NCBI RefSeq assembly: GCF_003596405.1
Contig: NZ_QYUR01000002.1
Span: 946,501 to 1,010,500, forward strand
Direction of reading: 5' to 3'
From: Pseudomonas cavernicola
GTDB lineage: Bacteria > Pseudomonadota > Gammaproteobacteria > Pseudomonadales > Pseudomonadaceae
Length of the DNA stretch: 64,000 bases
Numbering within the stretch: the first letter of the stretch is position 1; each line of letters starts with the position of its first letter. Both the position numbers and the translations under genes were made by a program. This document shows positions 15,573 through 24,382 of the stretch, one piece after another. The notes under the pieces were generated by a model. It saw nothing but the letters and a program-made list of their open reading frames with translations, did not search any database and was not told the DNA's origin.

Positions 15573-18167
15573 ATGCCACGCCCCCGCTCCGGTTTAGCCC
15601 TACCCGTTGCGCCGCTTGCCAATGTGCCGCGCCTCCCGCCCATGCACCTGCCACGCCCGCGTCTGGTCGAACTGCTGCACGCCGAGGAAGAACGCCTGCG
15701 CCTGCTGGTCGCCCCTGCTGGCTTCGGTAAGAGCGTGTTGCTCAGTGAGTACCTGCGCCGGCTGCCAGCGCAGAGCCGGGTCATCTGGCTAAGCCTGGCC
15801 GGCCAACCGCTGAGTGCCGAGCAGTTGCTCAGCCAGGTCGCGACCGCTCTCGACAGCAACCTGCCGGCCACCGCCGCTACGACCTCGCTGCTGCAATTGC
15901 TCAGCAGGCAGGACCAGCCCTTATGGCTGGTATTGGACGACTACCCGAGCAACCCGCCCCCCGAACTGGACGCCTGCATCGATCAGTTGCTGGCCCGGCC
16001 ACAACTCAACCTTTATCTGCTGGTCAGTGCCCGGCAACGCCCGGAGTGGAACCTCCCGCGCCTGCTGCTCGCCGGCGAACTGCGGGAGCTGGAAGCCAAT
16101 CAACTGGCCTTCACCCGCAGCGAACAGGAGGCGCTGATCCACCTGCTCGCCCCACAAAGCGACCAGGCCATGCGTGCCGAACTGTGGCAGGAAACCGAAG
16201 GCTGGTGCGCCGGCACGCGCTTGCAACTGTCGAGCAAAGCCATGCAGCAGAGCGGCCCGACCAAGGCCAGCGGGCAGAACATCAACCACTGCTGGCTAAA
16301 GGAATACCTCGACCACGAGTTGCTCAACCGCCTCGATGCGGAAGAAACCCGCTGCCTGCTCGCCCTGGTGCACTTGCCGAAGATTTCCGCCGAGCTCTGC
16401 CAGCACCTCTGGGAAGAAAGCGACGGCGCTCAGCTGTTTCAACGGCTGCTGCAACGCCAGGCGTTCTTCATGCCGCTGGATGAGGACGGCATCTGGTATC
16501 GCGTGCTGCCGGTGGTCGCCCGCGTACTGCGCAACCGCCTCAGCGCCGCCGCCGCGACCCAGCTGCACCTGCGCGCGTGCCGCATGTTCATTGCCGCCGG
16601 GCAGGTCGAGGACGCCATTGAACAGGCGCTCTGCGCCGGCCAGCCGGAAGTCGCCGCCAACTACCTGGAACGCCTCGGCCAGGAATGGCTGACCGGCGAG
16701 CAGCACCTTGCTCACCTGCTCGCCTGGCGCGAGCGACTGCCTGCTGTGCTGCTGGAAAGCACGCCGCGTCTGCTGACCTTGAGCGCCTGGGCCTTGCTGC
16801 TGAGTTGGCGCCTGGATCAGGCCGAAGCCTGCATCGACAAGCTCGCGCGCTTCCAGCCACAGCCGACTGCGCACCGTGGGCTGCGGCTGACCGCCAACTG
16901 GCAGGCGCTGCGCGGAGTGTTGGCCGCCTTACGCTGTAACAACGGCGCCGATGACGCCCGGCGCCATTGTCAGCAGGCTTTGGAGCACCTGCCAGAAGCT
17001 GACTGGATGCCCAAGCTGCTGTGCTATTCGACCTTGGCCCGGGTGGCCATGGCTACCCACAATCCACAGGCGGCACCGGCTTACCTGCGTTCGGCCCTGG
17101 AATTGGCGCGACGCCGGGGCAGCCTGCTGTTCGAAGCACTGATCAACCTCGACCGGATTCGCCTGCTGCTGATGCGTGGTGAGCTGCCACGGGCGCAGAG
17201 CCTGATCGAACAAAGCTTCGCCCTGATCGGTTCGCGCAAAACGATCGACAGCCTGCTGCTCGGCCGTCTGCATCTGCTGCAAGCCGAACTGCATCTGCTG
17301 CACGGTGAGCACACGCAAGCCGAGCAGTCCTTACAGGTCGGCGTGGCGCAGGCGCAGGAATGCGCCGACCCTTTCATACTGCACGGTTATCTCGGGCTAG
17401 CCGAGCTGAGTTCGCGCCAAGGTCAGTTCGACCAAGCCTTCCTGTACCTGCGCGAGGCCGAGCGACAAATGCAGTGCGGCCAGGTCTGGCGCCTCTGCTA
17501 TCGCGGCGTGCAACTGCTGCAAAGCATGCGCGTACTCGGCCGCCAGGGCCGTTGGGAGCGCATCACGCCTATCGCCGAACGCATTCAGCACTTCTTCAAG
17601 CTTGAACCGGCGTGGATGGCACCGCTCGACTACCCCACGCTGTCGCTGCGCAATCGCTTACTGCAAGCCCGCGCGCTGCAAGCCACCGGGCATTCGGAGC
17701 AGGCCGAGAGCCTGTTGCAGGCGCTACTCGAACAATGCGAAACGCTGCAATGCAAACCTATAGCCTGTGAGGTTCAACTGGCGCTGGCCGAAGCCAGGCA
17801 CAGCCTCGGCCACGCCGATGCAGCGAGCCTGGAGCACGCCGCGCGGCAGCAGGCGAAGAGCCTCGGCCTGCACGGCATGCTGCAGAATTGGCCCGACCAT
17901 GAGACCAGCACCGTCAACGCAGCCTCAGCGAAAACAGGCGACCCCGGCAACTACTCGGCTGCGGAGAACAACGCCCTACTCAGCCAACGCGAGCGGGCAG
18001 TGTTGCAGCTCCTCGCAGAAGGTTTTTCCAACCAGGAAATCGGCACTTACCTGTTTATTTCGGTGAACACGGTGAAAACTCATACGAAAAAGATCAACAG
18101 CAAGCTCGGCGTGAAGCGCCGCACGCAGGCGCTCATGCGTGCCAAGAGCCTGGGGCTGCTGGTCTGA
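15573..18167 (+). CDS. MalT-type large LuxR-family transcriptional regulator
   Basis: An 864-residue ATP-dependent regulator of the MalT/LAL type. A Walker A motif lies near residues 47-54 (APAGFGKS) and a Walker B-like LWLVLDDYP near 111-119. The middle is a long helical region of TPR-like repeats rich in Ala, Leu and Gln, and the C-terminus (about 795-864) is a LuxR helix-turn-helix with LSQRERAVLQLLAEGFSNQEI and VNTVKTHTKKI. Such proteins bind an inducer and ATP and then activate promoters. It follows the DUF1302/DUF1329/acylase genes in the same direction, and regulators of this type are frequent neighbours of that pair, so it probably controls the cluster. The ATG at 15573 has only a weak upstream GAGA. 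Confidence 0.85.
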   Translation: MPRPRSGLALPVAPLANVPRLPPMHLPRPRLVELLHAEEERLRLLVAPAGFGKSVLLSEYLRRLPAQSRVIWLSLAGQPLSAEQLLSQVATALDSNLPATAATTSLLQLLSRQDQPLWLVLDDYPSNPPPELDACIDQLLARPQLNLYLLVSARQRPEWNLPRLLLAGELRELEANQLAFTRSEQEALIHLLAPQSDQAMRAELWQETEGWCAGTRLQLSSKAMQQSGPTKASGQNINHCWLKEYLDHELLNRLDAEETRCLLALVHLPKISAELCQHLWEESDGAQLFQRLLQRQAFFMPLDEDGIWYRVLPVVARVLRNRLSAAAATQLHLRACRMFIAAGQVEDAIEQALCAGQPEVAANYLERLGQEWLTGEQHLAHLLAWRERLPAVLLESTPRLLTLSAWALLLSWRLDQAEACIDKLARFQPQPTAHRGLRLTANWQALRGVLAALRCNNGADDARRHCQQALEHLPEADWMPKLLCYSTLARVAMATHNPQAAPAYLRSALELARRRGSLLFEALINLDRIRLLLMRGELPRAQSLIEQSFALIGSRKTIDSLLLGRLHLLQAELHLLHGEHTQAEQSLQVGVAQAQECADPFILHGYLGLAELSSRQGQFDQAFLYLREAERQMQCGQVWRLCYRGVQLLQSMRVLGRQGRWERITPIAERIQHFFKLEPAWMAPLDYPTLSLRNRLLQARALQATGHSEQAESLLQALLEQCETLQCKPIACEVQLALAEARHSLGHADAASLEHAARQQAKSLGLHGMLQNWPDHETSTVNAASAKTGDPGNYSAAENNALLSQRERAVLQLLAEGFSNQEIGTYLFISVNTVKTHTKKINSKLGVKRRTQALMRAKSLGLLV

Positions 18168-18640
18168 AGCACCTTTCGGCTGATTTTCAACAGCCGTTCT
18201 TGACCTCGTAGTCAGAAATACGCTTAGCTACAGCCCGCTTCTCCTGCCAACCCTAATCAGGGTCATTAAAAACTTTAATTAACAGGTGCTTAGCCTGATA
18301 ACGCAGGATGCCGCCAGGTCTCTGCGGGCTTAGCCTTGACCTGATGAACGGTTATTCACGTCAGGGATGTCACTGCCTCACGCACAGCCCCGGTATTAGG
18401 CTGCAAGCCTGCAATCACGCTACTTGTCGCACCCTGATAGAAACCCTTAGTCACTCAATGACTTGTAGTTATCTGTAGGTCAGCCTTCAGAACTTCTTGA
18501 AGGCCTCACGGTTCACCTGCAAAATGCCGCGCCCCGCCGGTTGCATGGCAATCGGTGCGGGTTTGTGATGATCCGCCACCCCAGTGCGCCATCCGTAGTG
18601 CTCTGGTTTTTTTTAAAAACGATCACGCAGGAGATTTGAA
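18168..18640. other. Intergenic region upstream of pntAA, no gene
   Basis: No reading frame with a plausible start is visible. The stretch has AT-richer segments (around 18265-18285), possible -35-like TTGACC sequences near 18199 and 18335, and a T-run just before the pntAA ribosome-binding site. It probably carries the transhydrogenase promoter, but I cannot place it precisely. Confidence 0.4.
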
Positions 18641-19762
18641 GTGCACATTGGTGTTCCACTCGAGACCTTTACCGGCGAGACGCGGGTTGCCGCAACTCCC
18701 GAGACCCTCAAAAAACTGATCGGCCAGGGCCATCAGGTCACCGTCCAAAGCGGCGCCGGCATCAATGCCAGCGTTCCGGACAGTGCCTATGCCGCCGTTG
18801 GCGCGACCATTGGCGATGCCGCCGCTGCATTGGGTGCCGATCTGGTACTCAAGGTGGTTGCACCAAACGCCGACGAGCTCGCTCAGCTCAAGCCCGGCGC
18901 CGTGCTGGTCGGCATGCTCAACCCGTTCAACAGCGAGAACATTGCCCAGATGGCCGAGCGCGGCGTGACCGCTTTCGCCCTCGAAGCAGCGCCGCGTACC
19001 TCCCGTGCGCAGAGCCTCGATGTGTTGTCCTCGCAAGCCAACATCGCCGGCTACAAGGCCGTGTTGCTCGCCGCTCACCACTATCCGCGCTTCATGCCGA
19101 TGCTGATGACCGCCGCTGGCACCGTGAAGGCCGCCCGCGTGCTGATTCTTGGCGCCGGTGTGGCTGGCCTGCAGGCCATCGCCACGGCCAAGCGCATGGG
19201 CGCGGTGATCGAGGCCTCGGATGTGCGTCCGGCAGTGAGGGAGCAGATCGAGTCTCTTGGCGCCAAGTTCGTCGATGTGCCTTACGAAACCGACGAAGAA
19301 CGCGAGTGCGCTGAAGGCGTGGGTGGTTATGCCCGGCCGATGCCCGCATCGTGGATGCAGCGTCAGGCGGTTGCCGTGCACGAGCGCGCCAAGCAGGCCG
19401 ACATCGTCATCACCACCGCACTGATTCCGGGCCGCAAGGCACCGGTGCTGTTGCAGGAAGACACCGTCAAGCAGATGAAGCCGGGCTCGGTGGTCATCGA
19501 TCTGGCGGCTGCACAAGGCGGCAACTGCCCGCTGACGGTCGCCGATCAGGTAGTGATCCAGCACGGCGTCACCCTCGTCGGTCACACCAACCTGGCATCC
19601 ATGGTCGCCGCGGACGCTTCGGCGCTGTACGCCCGTAACCTGCTGGACTTCCTCAAGCTGGTGCTCGACGGCGAAGGCAAGTTCCACGTCAACCTCGAAG
19701 ACGACATCGTCGCCGCGTGCCTGATGTGCCGCGACGGCCAAGTCATCCGTAAGAACGCATAA
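18641..19762 (+). CDS. pntAA: Proton-translocating transhydrogenase, NAD(H)-binding alpha-1 subunit
   Basis: A 373-residue soluble NAD(H)-binding domain of the membrane transhydrogenase, which uses the proton gradient to reduce NADP+ with NADH. The start [21 protein letters not shown] and the Rossmann motif GAGVAG (171-176) within [22 protein letters not shown] fit domain I, as does the later region QGGNCPLT. The start is GTG at 18641 with CAGGAGA placed upstream. It is the first gene of a three-gene operon, 14 bp ahead of pntAB. The split into AA, AB and B chains is the arrangement usual in pseudomonads, unlike the two-chain enzyme of E. coli. Confidence 0.95.
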   Translation: MHIGVPLETFTGETRVAATPETLKKLIGQGHQVTVQSGAGINASVPDSAYAAVGATIGDAAAALGADLVLKVVAPNADELAQLKPGAVLVGMLNPFNSENIAQMAERGVTAFALEAAPRTSRAQSLDVLSSQANIAGYKAVLLAAHHYPRFMPMLMTAAGTVKAARVLILGAGVAGLQAIATAKRMGAVIEASDVRPAVREQIESLGAKFVDVPYETDEERECAEGVGGYARPMPASWMQRQAVAVHERAKQADIVITTALIPGRKAPVLLQEDTVKQMKPGSVVIDLAAAQGGNCPLTVADQVVIQHGVTLVGHTNLASMVAADASALYARNLLDFLKLVLDGEGKFHVNLEDDIVAACLMCRDGQVIRKNA

Positions 19763-19776
19763 GAAGGGAAAGGACG

Positions 19777-20097
19777 ATGGAAGAGTTGATCTCCCCCGGT
19801 ATCTACAACCTGATCATCTTCGCGCTGGCCATTTATGTTGGCTACCACGTGGTCTGGAACGTTACCCCCGCACTGCACACCCCGCTGATGTCGGTGACCA
19901 ACGCGATTTCCGCGATCGTCATCGTCGGCGCCATGCTGGCCGCAGCGCTGACCGTCACCCCGCTGGGTAAAACCATGGGCACCCTGGCCGTGGCGCTGGC
20001 CGCGGTCAACGTATTCGGCGGCTTCCTGGTGACCCGCCGGATGCTGGAAATGTTCAAGAAAAAAGCGCCCAAGGCGAAAGCGGAGGGTGACAAGTGA
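19777..20097 (+). CDS. pntAB: Transhydrogenase alpha-2 subunit, membrane part
   Basis: A 106-residue membrane protein with three to four hydrophobic segments: residues 8-28, 41-60 and 64-84 are clearest. It ends in a basic tail ([15 protein letters not shown]). It corresponds to the C-terminal membrane part of the single-chain alpha subunit and forms part of the proton channel with PntB. AAAGGA precedes the ATG, and its stop codon overlaps the pntB start (ATGA at 20094-20097), which implies translational coupling. Confidence 0.95.
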   Translation: MEELISPGIYNLIIFALAIYVGYHVVWNVTPALHTPLMSVTNAISAIVIVGAMLAAALTVTPLGKTMGTLAVALAAVNVFGGFLVTRRMLEMFKKKAPKAKAEGDK

Positions 20098-21530
20098 TGA
20101 GCATGAATCTGGTAACTACCCTGTATCTGATCGCCTCGATCTGCTTTATTCAGGCGCTCAAGGGCCTATCCCACCCGACTTCGTCGCGGCGCGGCAACCT
20201 GTTCGGCATGCTCGGCATGGCGCTGGCCATCATTACCACCGTCGGCCTGGTGTTCAAGCTCGGCTCCGAGATTGCCACCACCGGCATCGGTTATGTGATC
20301 GTTGGCCTGCTGGTCGGCGGCACCGCCGGTTCGATCATGGCCAAACGCGTCGAAATGACCAAAATGCCTGAGCTGGTCGCCTTCATGCACAGCATGATCG
20401 GTCTCGCCGCGGTGTTTATCGCCATCGCCGCCGTGGTGGAGCCGCAGTCCCTGGGCATCGTCAAGCAACTGGGTGACGCGATTCCGGCCGGCAACCGTCT
20501 GGAACTGTTCCTCGGTGCAGCCATCGGCGCCATCACCTTCTCCGGTTCGGTAATCGCCTTCGGCAAACTGTCGGGCAAGTACAAGTTCCGCCTGTTCCAG
20601 GGCGCACCGGTACAGTTCGCTGGTCAGCACAAGCTGAACCTGCTGCTCGGTCTGAGCACCATTGGCCTCGGCTTGGTGTTCACCTTCACCGGCAACCTCG
20701 GCGCGTTCGCCCTGATGCTGGCGCTGGCTTTCGTGATGGGTGTGCTGATCATCATCCCGATCGGCGGCGCGGATATGCCGGTGGTAGTGTCGATGCTCAA
20801 CTCCTACTCCGGTTGGGCCGCAGCGGGGATCGGCTTCTCGCTGAACAACTCGATGCTGATCGTCGCCGGGTCCTTGGTCGGCTCCTCGGGTGCGATCCTC
20901 TCGTACATCATGTGCAAGGCGATGAACCGCTCGTTCTTCAACGTCCTCCTCGGCGGCTTCGGCGGCGCGGTAGCTGCCGGCCCGGCTGGCGCCCAGGAAG
21001 CTCGTCCGGTGAAGTCTGGCTCGTCCGACGATGCCGCGTTCCTGCTGACTAACGCCGACACCGTGATCATCGTTCCAGGCTACGGCTTGGCGGTAGCACG
21101 TGCTCAGCACTCGCTGATGGAACTGGCGGAGAAACTGACTCACCGTGGCGTCACCGTGAAGTTCGCGATCCACCCGGTCGCTGGGCGGATGCCGGGGCAC
21201 ATGAACGTGCTGCTGGCCGAGGCCGAAGTGCCTTACGAGCAAGTGTTCGAGATGGAAGACATCAACTCCGACTTCGGTCAGACCGACGTGGTACTGGTGC
21301 TCGGCGCCAACGACGTGGTCAACCCGGCGGCGAAGAACGACCCCAACTCGCCGATTGCCGGTATGCCGATTCTCGAGGCCTATAAAGCCAAGACCGTCAT
21401 CGTCAACAAGCGTTCGATGGCCAGCGGCTATGCCGGCCTGGACAACGAGCTGTTCTACCTGGACAAGACCATGATGGTCTTCGGCGACGCCAAGAAAGTC
21501 ATCGAAGATATGGTCAAAGCGGTCGACTGA
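20094..21530 (+). CDS. pntB: Transhydrogenase beta subunit, NADP(H)-binding
   Basis: A 478-residue subunit with an N-terminal membrane domain of about nine helices (residues 1-270) and a C-terminal NADP(H)-binding domain III. Domain III shows [25 protein letters not shown] near residues 323-347, [18 protein letters not shown], and the late [14 protein letters not shown] and [19 protein letters not shown] motifs that close over NADP. The length is normal for the family. It is the last gene of the operon and is followed directly by an intrinsic terminator. Confidence 0.95.
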   Translation: MMSMNLVTTLYLIASICFIQALKGLSHPTSSRRGNLFGMLGMALAIITTVGLVFKLGSEIATTGIGYVIVGLLVGGTAGSIMAKRVEMTKMPELVAFMHSMIGLAAVFIAIAAVVEPQSLGIVKQLGDAIPAGNRLELFLGAAIGAITFSGSVIAFGKLSGKYKFRLFQGAPVQFAGQHKLNLLLGLSTIGLGLVFTFTGNLGAFALMLALAFVMGVLIIIPIGGADMPVVVSMLNSYSGWAAAGIGFSLNNSMLIVAGSLVGSSGAILSYIMCKAMNRSFFNVLLGGFGGAVAAGPAGAQEARPVKSGSSDDAAFLLTNADTVIIVPGYGLAVARAQHSLMELAEKLTHRGVTVKFAIHPVAGRMPGHMNVLLAEAEVPYEQVFEMEDINSDFGQTDVVLVLGANDVVNPAAKNDPNSPIAGMPILEAYKAKTVIVNKRSMASGYAGLDNELFYLDKTMMVFGDAKKVIEDMVKAVD

Positions 21531-21548
21531 GGCTGCTCTGCCTGCGTC

Positions 21549-21581
21549 AAAAACCCCGGCCAAGTGCCGGGGTTTTTCTTT
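21549..21581 (+). terminator. Terminator of the pnt operon
   Basis: AAAAACCCCGGC and GCCGGGGTTTTT pair around CAAGT and run into CTTTT, a clear intrinsic terminator 19 bp after the pntB stop. Confidence 0.85.
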
Positions 21582-21601
21582 TCCGCCGGTACAGGGAACC
21601 A

Positions 21602-21666
21602 TAGGAGCGAGCATCGCGAGCGAAGCTCCTCAGCTGCCTGCATTCGCCAGCAGAGCTGGCTCCTAC
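21602..21666. repeat. REP pair, GTAGGAGCGAG class
   Basis: AGGAGCGAGCATCGCGAGC opens and GCTGGCTCCTAC closes this pair. It belongs to the same family as 13664-13718 and 26411-26476. A lone arm of the same type lies at 21984-22007. Confidence 0.65.
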
Positions 21667-21820
21667 AGAAGCTGCAGCCCGGCTGATGTCTTCCTGCTTC
21701 GTCACCGAAAGGCGCCAGATAGAGCCATTTCTTGGCCTTTGTATAAGAGCCAAAAGCACCCACCGTTACAGATCGGCCTGATGACGGGCGCCGGCCTCGG
21801 CAACGACCTCGACAAGCAGA

Positions 21821-21901
21821 TGCGTAGGGTGGGCTTCAGATGCGTAGGGTGGGCTTCAGCCCACCGATACAGGGTGTGTGGTGGGCTGAAGCCCACCCTA
21901 C
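21821..21901. repeat. GTAGGGTGGGCTTCAGC palindrome with tandem duplication
   Basis: GTAGGGTGGGCTTCAG occurs twice in tandem 20 bp apart (21824 and 21844), then the reverse complement GTGGGCTGAAGCCCACCC closes the element. Other copies are at 41644-41703 and 58271-58327. Confidence 0.7.
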
Positions 21902-22086
21902 TCCTGTAACCCACATAGATATGGGGAATGCGGAAAGCCGTAAGGAACGGCTGCCACCTCGCGAAAGCCCTTCAAGCAAAAGCATCGCGGGCATGGCCCG
22001 CTCCTACGGGTTTTGCGCCATACCCCGCATCTGTTACGCGAGGCGCTGGCCTGGCACATCGACCTGGTAGAAACCGGGAGCATGCT

Positions 22087-22226
22087 CAGGCCGTGTGAAA
22101 ACCTAGCGAGCGAAGGTTAGATAAGGCAAAAAAAGGCGAAAAATCGCAATTTACGTGTTGTAAACGAGCATTTTTAGCCTTCTTCTAACGTCGCCTAACC
22201 GAATTCAGTAGTTTTCATACAGCCTG
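22087..22226. mobile_element. MITE-like element A, 140 bp, with 5-bp target duplication
   Basis: The ends are inverted repeats CAGGCCGTGTGAAAAC and GTTTTCATACAGCCTG (two mismatches in 16). ATGCT flanks both sides (22082-22086 and 22227-22231), as expected for a 5-bp target-site duplication. The interior is AT-rich and non-coding, with a core (22137-22177, CGCAATTTACG...GAGCATTTT) shared with the element at 54044-54241. The autonomous parent is not in the window. Confidence 0.72.
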
Positions 22227-22319
22227 ATGCTGGCGGTCTGACCCGTACAGAGCAGGCTGGGCAGCAAAAAGTCTGCTGCCTTCATGCCTCTACAGGAAAA
22301 ACACCTTTCAACTTTACAA

Positions 22320-22418
22320 AACTGTACTGGTAAAGCGTTCCCATCGGTTACAAATCTGCTTTTAAAATCAGAAATTTGCGAGCACAAATGTCTTGTTTTG
22401 GTGCAAACCAGTACAGTT
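22320..22418. promoter_or_regulatory. Inverted operator-like pair AACTGTACTGGT / ACCAGTACAGTT
   Basis: AACTGTACTGGT (22320-22331) and its exact reverse complement (22407-22418) face each other across 75 AT-rich bases upstream of the first DUF1127 gene. A third copy, ACCGGTACAGTT, lies at 22923-22934 upstream of the second DUF1127 gene. The motif resembles sites predicted for MocR/GntR-aminotransferase-type regulators. No such regulator is in the window. Confidence 0.5.
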
Positions 22419-22566
22419 GCTTCGATAAGTAACAAAACAGTCCCCAAAAAAGGGCACGCCGACCAGCACAATTTAGAGCAACTGTGACTACAGGGTCAGG
22501 TGTTACAGGAGGATCATAGGCTCCAGTTAAATAACCAATCCCGCCACAAGCGGAAGGATGTACACC

Positions 22567-22782
22567 ATGGAACGTACCCTCAGTTCCGACCTGTTCTTCG
22601 ACAACACTTCGTCCCAAGCTCAAGCCGCTCTGCCGCTGCGCGCACTCTCCAACTTGCTGCTGTGGCAGCGCCGGATCTCCAGCCGCCACCAGTTGGCCCG
22701 CCTGGATTCGCGCCTGCTGGCCGATGCAGGTATCAGCGAAGCACAACGCCACGCTGAGTTGAGCAAGCCGTTCTGGCGTTAA
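22567..22782 (+). CDS. DUF1127 small protein, copy 1
   Basis: A 71-residue protein with the C-terminal DUF1127 motif RRISSRHQLARLDSRLLADAGISEAQRHAELSKPFWR (split here only for naming: RLDSRLLADAGIS and KPFWR are diagnostic). The ATG at 22567 is used because AAGGA lies eight bases upstream; an ATG at 22558 would overlap that site. Small DUF1127 proteins in other bacteria bind RNA or help growth-phase and phosphate responses, but the role here is unknown. The upstream region carries the AACTGTACTGGT pair, and the block CACAATTT...CTGTGACT is shared with the second DUF1127 gene, indicating co-regulation. Confidence 0.8.
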   Translation: MERTLSSDLFFDNTSSQAQAALPLRALSNLLLWQRRISSRHQLARLDSRLLADAGISEAQRHAELSKPFWR

Positions 22783-22833
22783 GCTGCACCTGGCTGGGCT
22801 AGCGACACAGCACCGGCCACCCGAACAGTACAA

Positions 22834-22870
22834 ACAAAACCCGCCGCAGTTCACTGCTGGCGGGTTTTGT
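22834..22870 (+). terminator. Terminator after DUF1127 copy 1
   Basis: ACAAAACCCGCC pairs with GGCGGGTTTTGT, extended by GCAGT/ACTGC inside, giving a long stem with a T-containing 3' arm. Confidence 0.75.
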
Positions 22871-22922
22871 CGTTATGCGCCCAAGCCTTTTCTGGCTAAC
22901 AGCACAGCTCAACCCACAAGAT

Positions 22923-22934
22923 ACCGGTACAGTT
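22923..22934. promoter_or_regulatory. Third ACCGGTACAGTT motif
   Basis: One base different from the exact motif at 22407-22418, in the same orientation, 121 bp before the second DUF1127 start. It is followed by CACAATTC and CTGTGACTGCCAGG, mirroring the layout of the first gene. Confidence 0.5.
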
Positions 22935-23055
22935 TTAAAAAACCACAAACTGCTCCAACACAATTCTCCGACACTGTGACTGCCAGGATCGCTCGACAAG
23001 CGGGACTATGGTTCCCCATACCCCAACCCCGCGACGATGCGGGAAGGACAGTGCC

Positions 23056-23268
23056 ATGGAACGCACAGTGAGCCACGTTGCTCTCACCATCACCTCAGCC
23101 AAACCTCGCAGCGCCTGGCCTCTGCGGCTGCTCGCCTGCTTCAGTATCTGGGCCCAACGCGCCCGCACGCGCCGGCAACTCGCGCAACTGGATGAGCGCC
23201 TGCTGGCCGATGTTGGGATTAGTAGCAGCGAACGCCTGGCCGAGCTGGACAAGCCGTTCTGGCGTTGA
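23056..23268 (+). CDS. DUF1127 small protein, copy 2
   Basis: A 70-residue paralogue of the protein at 22567-22782. It shares the MERT start, the RLLADVGISSSERLAELDKPFWR-type end and the basic RARTRRQLAQLDERLL helix. The ATG at 23056 is preceded by GGAAGG, the same spacing as in copy 1; an in-frame ATG at 23008 lies too far upstream. The two genes are separated by 273 bp with a terminator and a repeated promoter block, so they are probably separate transcripts under the same regulator. Function unknown. Confidence 0.8.
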   Translation: MERTVSHVALTITSAKPRSAWPLRLLACFSIWAQRARTRRQLAQLDERLLADVGISSSERLAELDKPFWR

Positions 23269-23317
23269 GCCTCTCTGGCGCGGGCGGTACCGCCTGAGCT
23301 AGGCTAATAGCGATACC

Positions 23318-23343
23318 AACGAGGCCCAGGGCCTCGTTTTTCG
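23318..23343 (+). terminator. Terminator after DUF1127 copy 2
   Basis: AACGAGGCC and GGCCTCGTT pair around CAG, followed by TTTCGC. It lies 22 bp ahead of the next gene start, so it may also attenuate read-through into the DUF2388 gene. Confidence 0.7.
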
Positions 23344-23364
23344 CTTACCCAAAGGAGTTTCGCC

Positions 23365-23685
23365 ATGTCCCGTTTGCGCCTGCTTAGCGCCGCTGCCCTG
23401 TTGGCCGTTGCCACCAGCGCCTCGGCCACCAGCTTTGTCGTCACTACCGACGCCACGGTCGGTGCACTGGGGGCCACCTCGGACGCCACGTCTGACGTCT
23501 CGTCTTCATTCAAGGACGACAAGATTGTCCGCGCCGCCCGCGATGACGCCGCCAGCTTCGTCGCCAGCCAAGGCCAGATTCGTGGCGTGCAGCTGGAGGC
23601 CGCGTTGCAGCATATCCGTCAACAGGTACCGCAACTGCGCGCCAGCAGCGACATGCAATTGGCCCAGACGATTCTCACGCTCTAA
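23365..23685 (+). CDS. DUF2388 exported protein, copy 1
   Basis: A 106-residue exported protein with a signal peptide ending at SASATSF (about residue 22). It carries the DUF2388 pattern: TSDATSDVSSSFKDDKIVRAARDDAASFVASQG, then RGVQLEAAL and a C-terminal AQTILTL. It is presumably periplasmic. The family is largely confined to pseudomonads and has no known function. AAAGGAG precedes the ATG. A second family member lies 376 bp downstream and shares the motif DDAASFVASQG exactly. Confidence 0.82.
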   Translation: MSRLRLLSAAALLAVATSASATSFVVTTDATVGALGATSDATSDVSSSFKDDKIVRAARDDAASFVASQGQIRGVQLEAALQHIRQQVPQLRASSDMQLAQTILTL

Positions 23686-23696
23686 CCTGACGACCT

Positions 23697-23728
23697 TTTG
23701 GCCATAAGCACGGATGCTTATGGCCAAA
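23697..23728. other. Perfect 14-bp inverted repeat
   Basis: TTTGGCCATAAGCA and TGCTTATGGCCAAA pair around CGGA with no mismatch. There is no T-run on either side, so it is not a standard terminator. It may be an mRNA-stabilising hairpin or protein site after the first DUF2388 gene. Confidence 0.55.
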
Positions 23729-24061
23729 GGTCACCCCATCGCTGATGCTGGTCGCGCCGTTGCTGGCGACCGGGGTACACAGGCTGCCAACGCCGCCCCC
23801 TGCACGTTCAGAACACGGTTTACAGCGTCCCGGCGACCGCAACAAGAGCCGCCCAGCGACCTGCATTAGCGGCCACCACGCTCGTTTACTGAAACGCCTC
23901 TCTGGTTCTGCCGCAGGCATTCCGTTAGCCTTGGCGCCCGAAATTCGGGCGGTGCCGCTCGCGCAAGTGCATACCGCGCCGCGTGATACGGCACAGTGCT
24001 GGAACTGGCGCAGGCCATACTCGTCCAATCATCACGAATCCTTTGGTAAACCGGAGCCCCC
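23729..24061. other. Intergenic region, no gene recognised
   Basis: High-GC DNA between the two DUF2388 genes. No frame with signal peptide, ribosome-binding site or family motif is visible. It may hold the promoter of the second DUF2388 gene or a decayed copy too diverged to see. Confidence 0.35.
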
Positions 24062-24382
24062 ATGCGTAGCCCGTTGACTATCGCAGCCCTCGCCCTGCTT
24101 ATCGCCGCCGGAACCGCCCAGGCGCAGACCTTGGTCGCGACCAGCAACATCATCGTTCGCGCTTTCGGTCGCACCATCGACTTCACCTCGGACACCACCA
24201 CCTCGATCCGCGACTCCAAATTAGTCCTCGAAGCCCACGACGATGCCGCCAGCTTTGTCGCCAGTCAAGGCGCTATCCGCGGCGCGCAACTGGAAGCCGC
24301 CTTCGGCACTCTCCGCGCCCGTGTGCCTGAAGCACGCGACGCCAGCGATCAAGTCTTGGCCGAAGCCATTCTCGCGCTGTGA
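24062..24382 (+). CDS. DUF2388 exported protein, copy 2
   Basis: A 106-residue paralogue of the protein at 23365-23685. The signal peptide ends at GTAQAQT. TLVATSNIIVRAFGRTIDFTSDTTTSIRDSKLVLEAHDDAASFVASQG and AEAILAL follow the family pattern (given here in parts; the shared core is DDAASFVASQG). Its stop codon overlaps the GTG start of the next gene (GTGA at 24379-24382), so the two are translated together, which ties this small exported protein to the HEXXH/DUF4105 protein. Confidence 0.82.
   Translation: MRSPLTIAALALLIAAGTAQAQTLVATSNIIVRAFGRTIDFTSDTTTSIRDSKLVLEAHDDAASFVASQGAIRGAQLEAAFGTLRARVPEARDASDQVLAEAILAL

Noticed and set aside
20166..21614. Minus-strand ORF of 482 residues opposite pntB
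   Set aside because: Extremely rich in His, Gln and Asp, no start signal, fully overlapping a certain gene.
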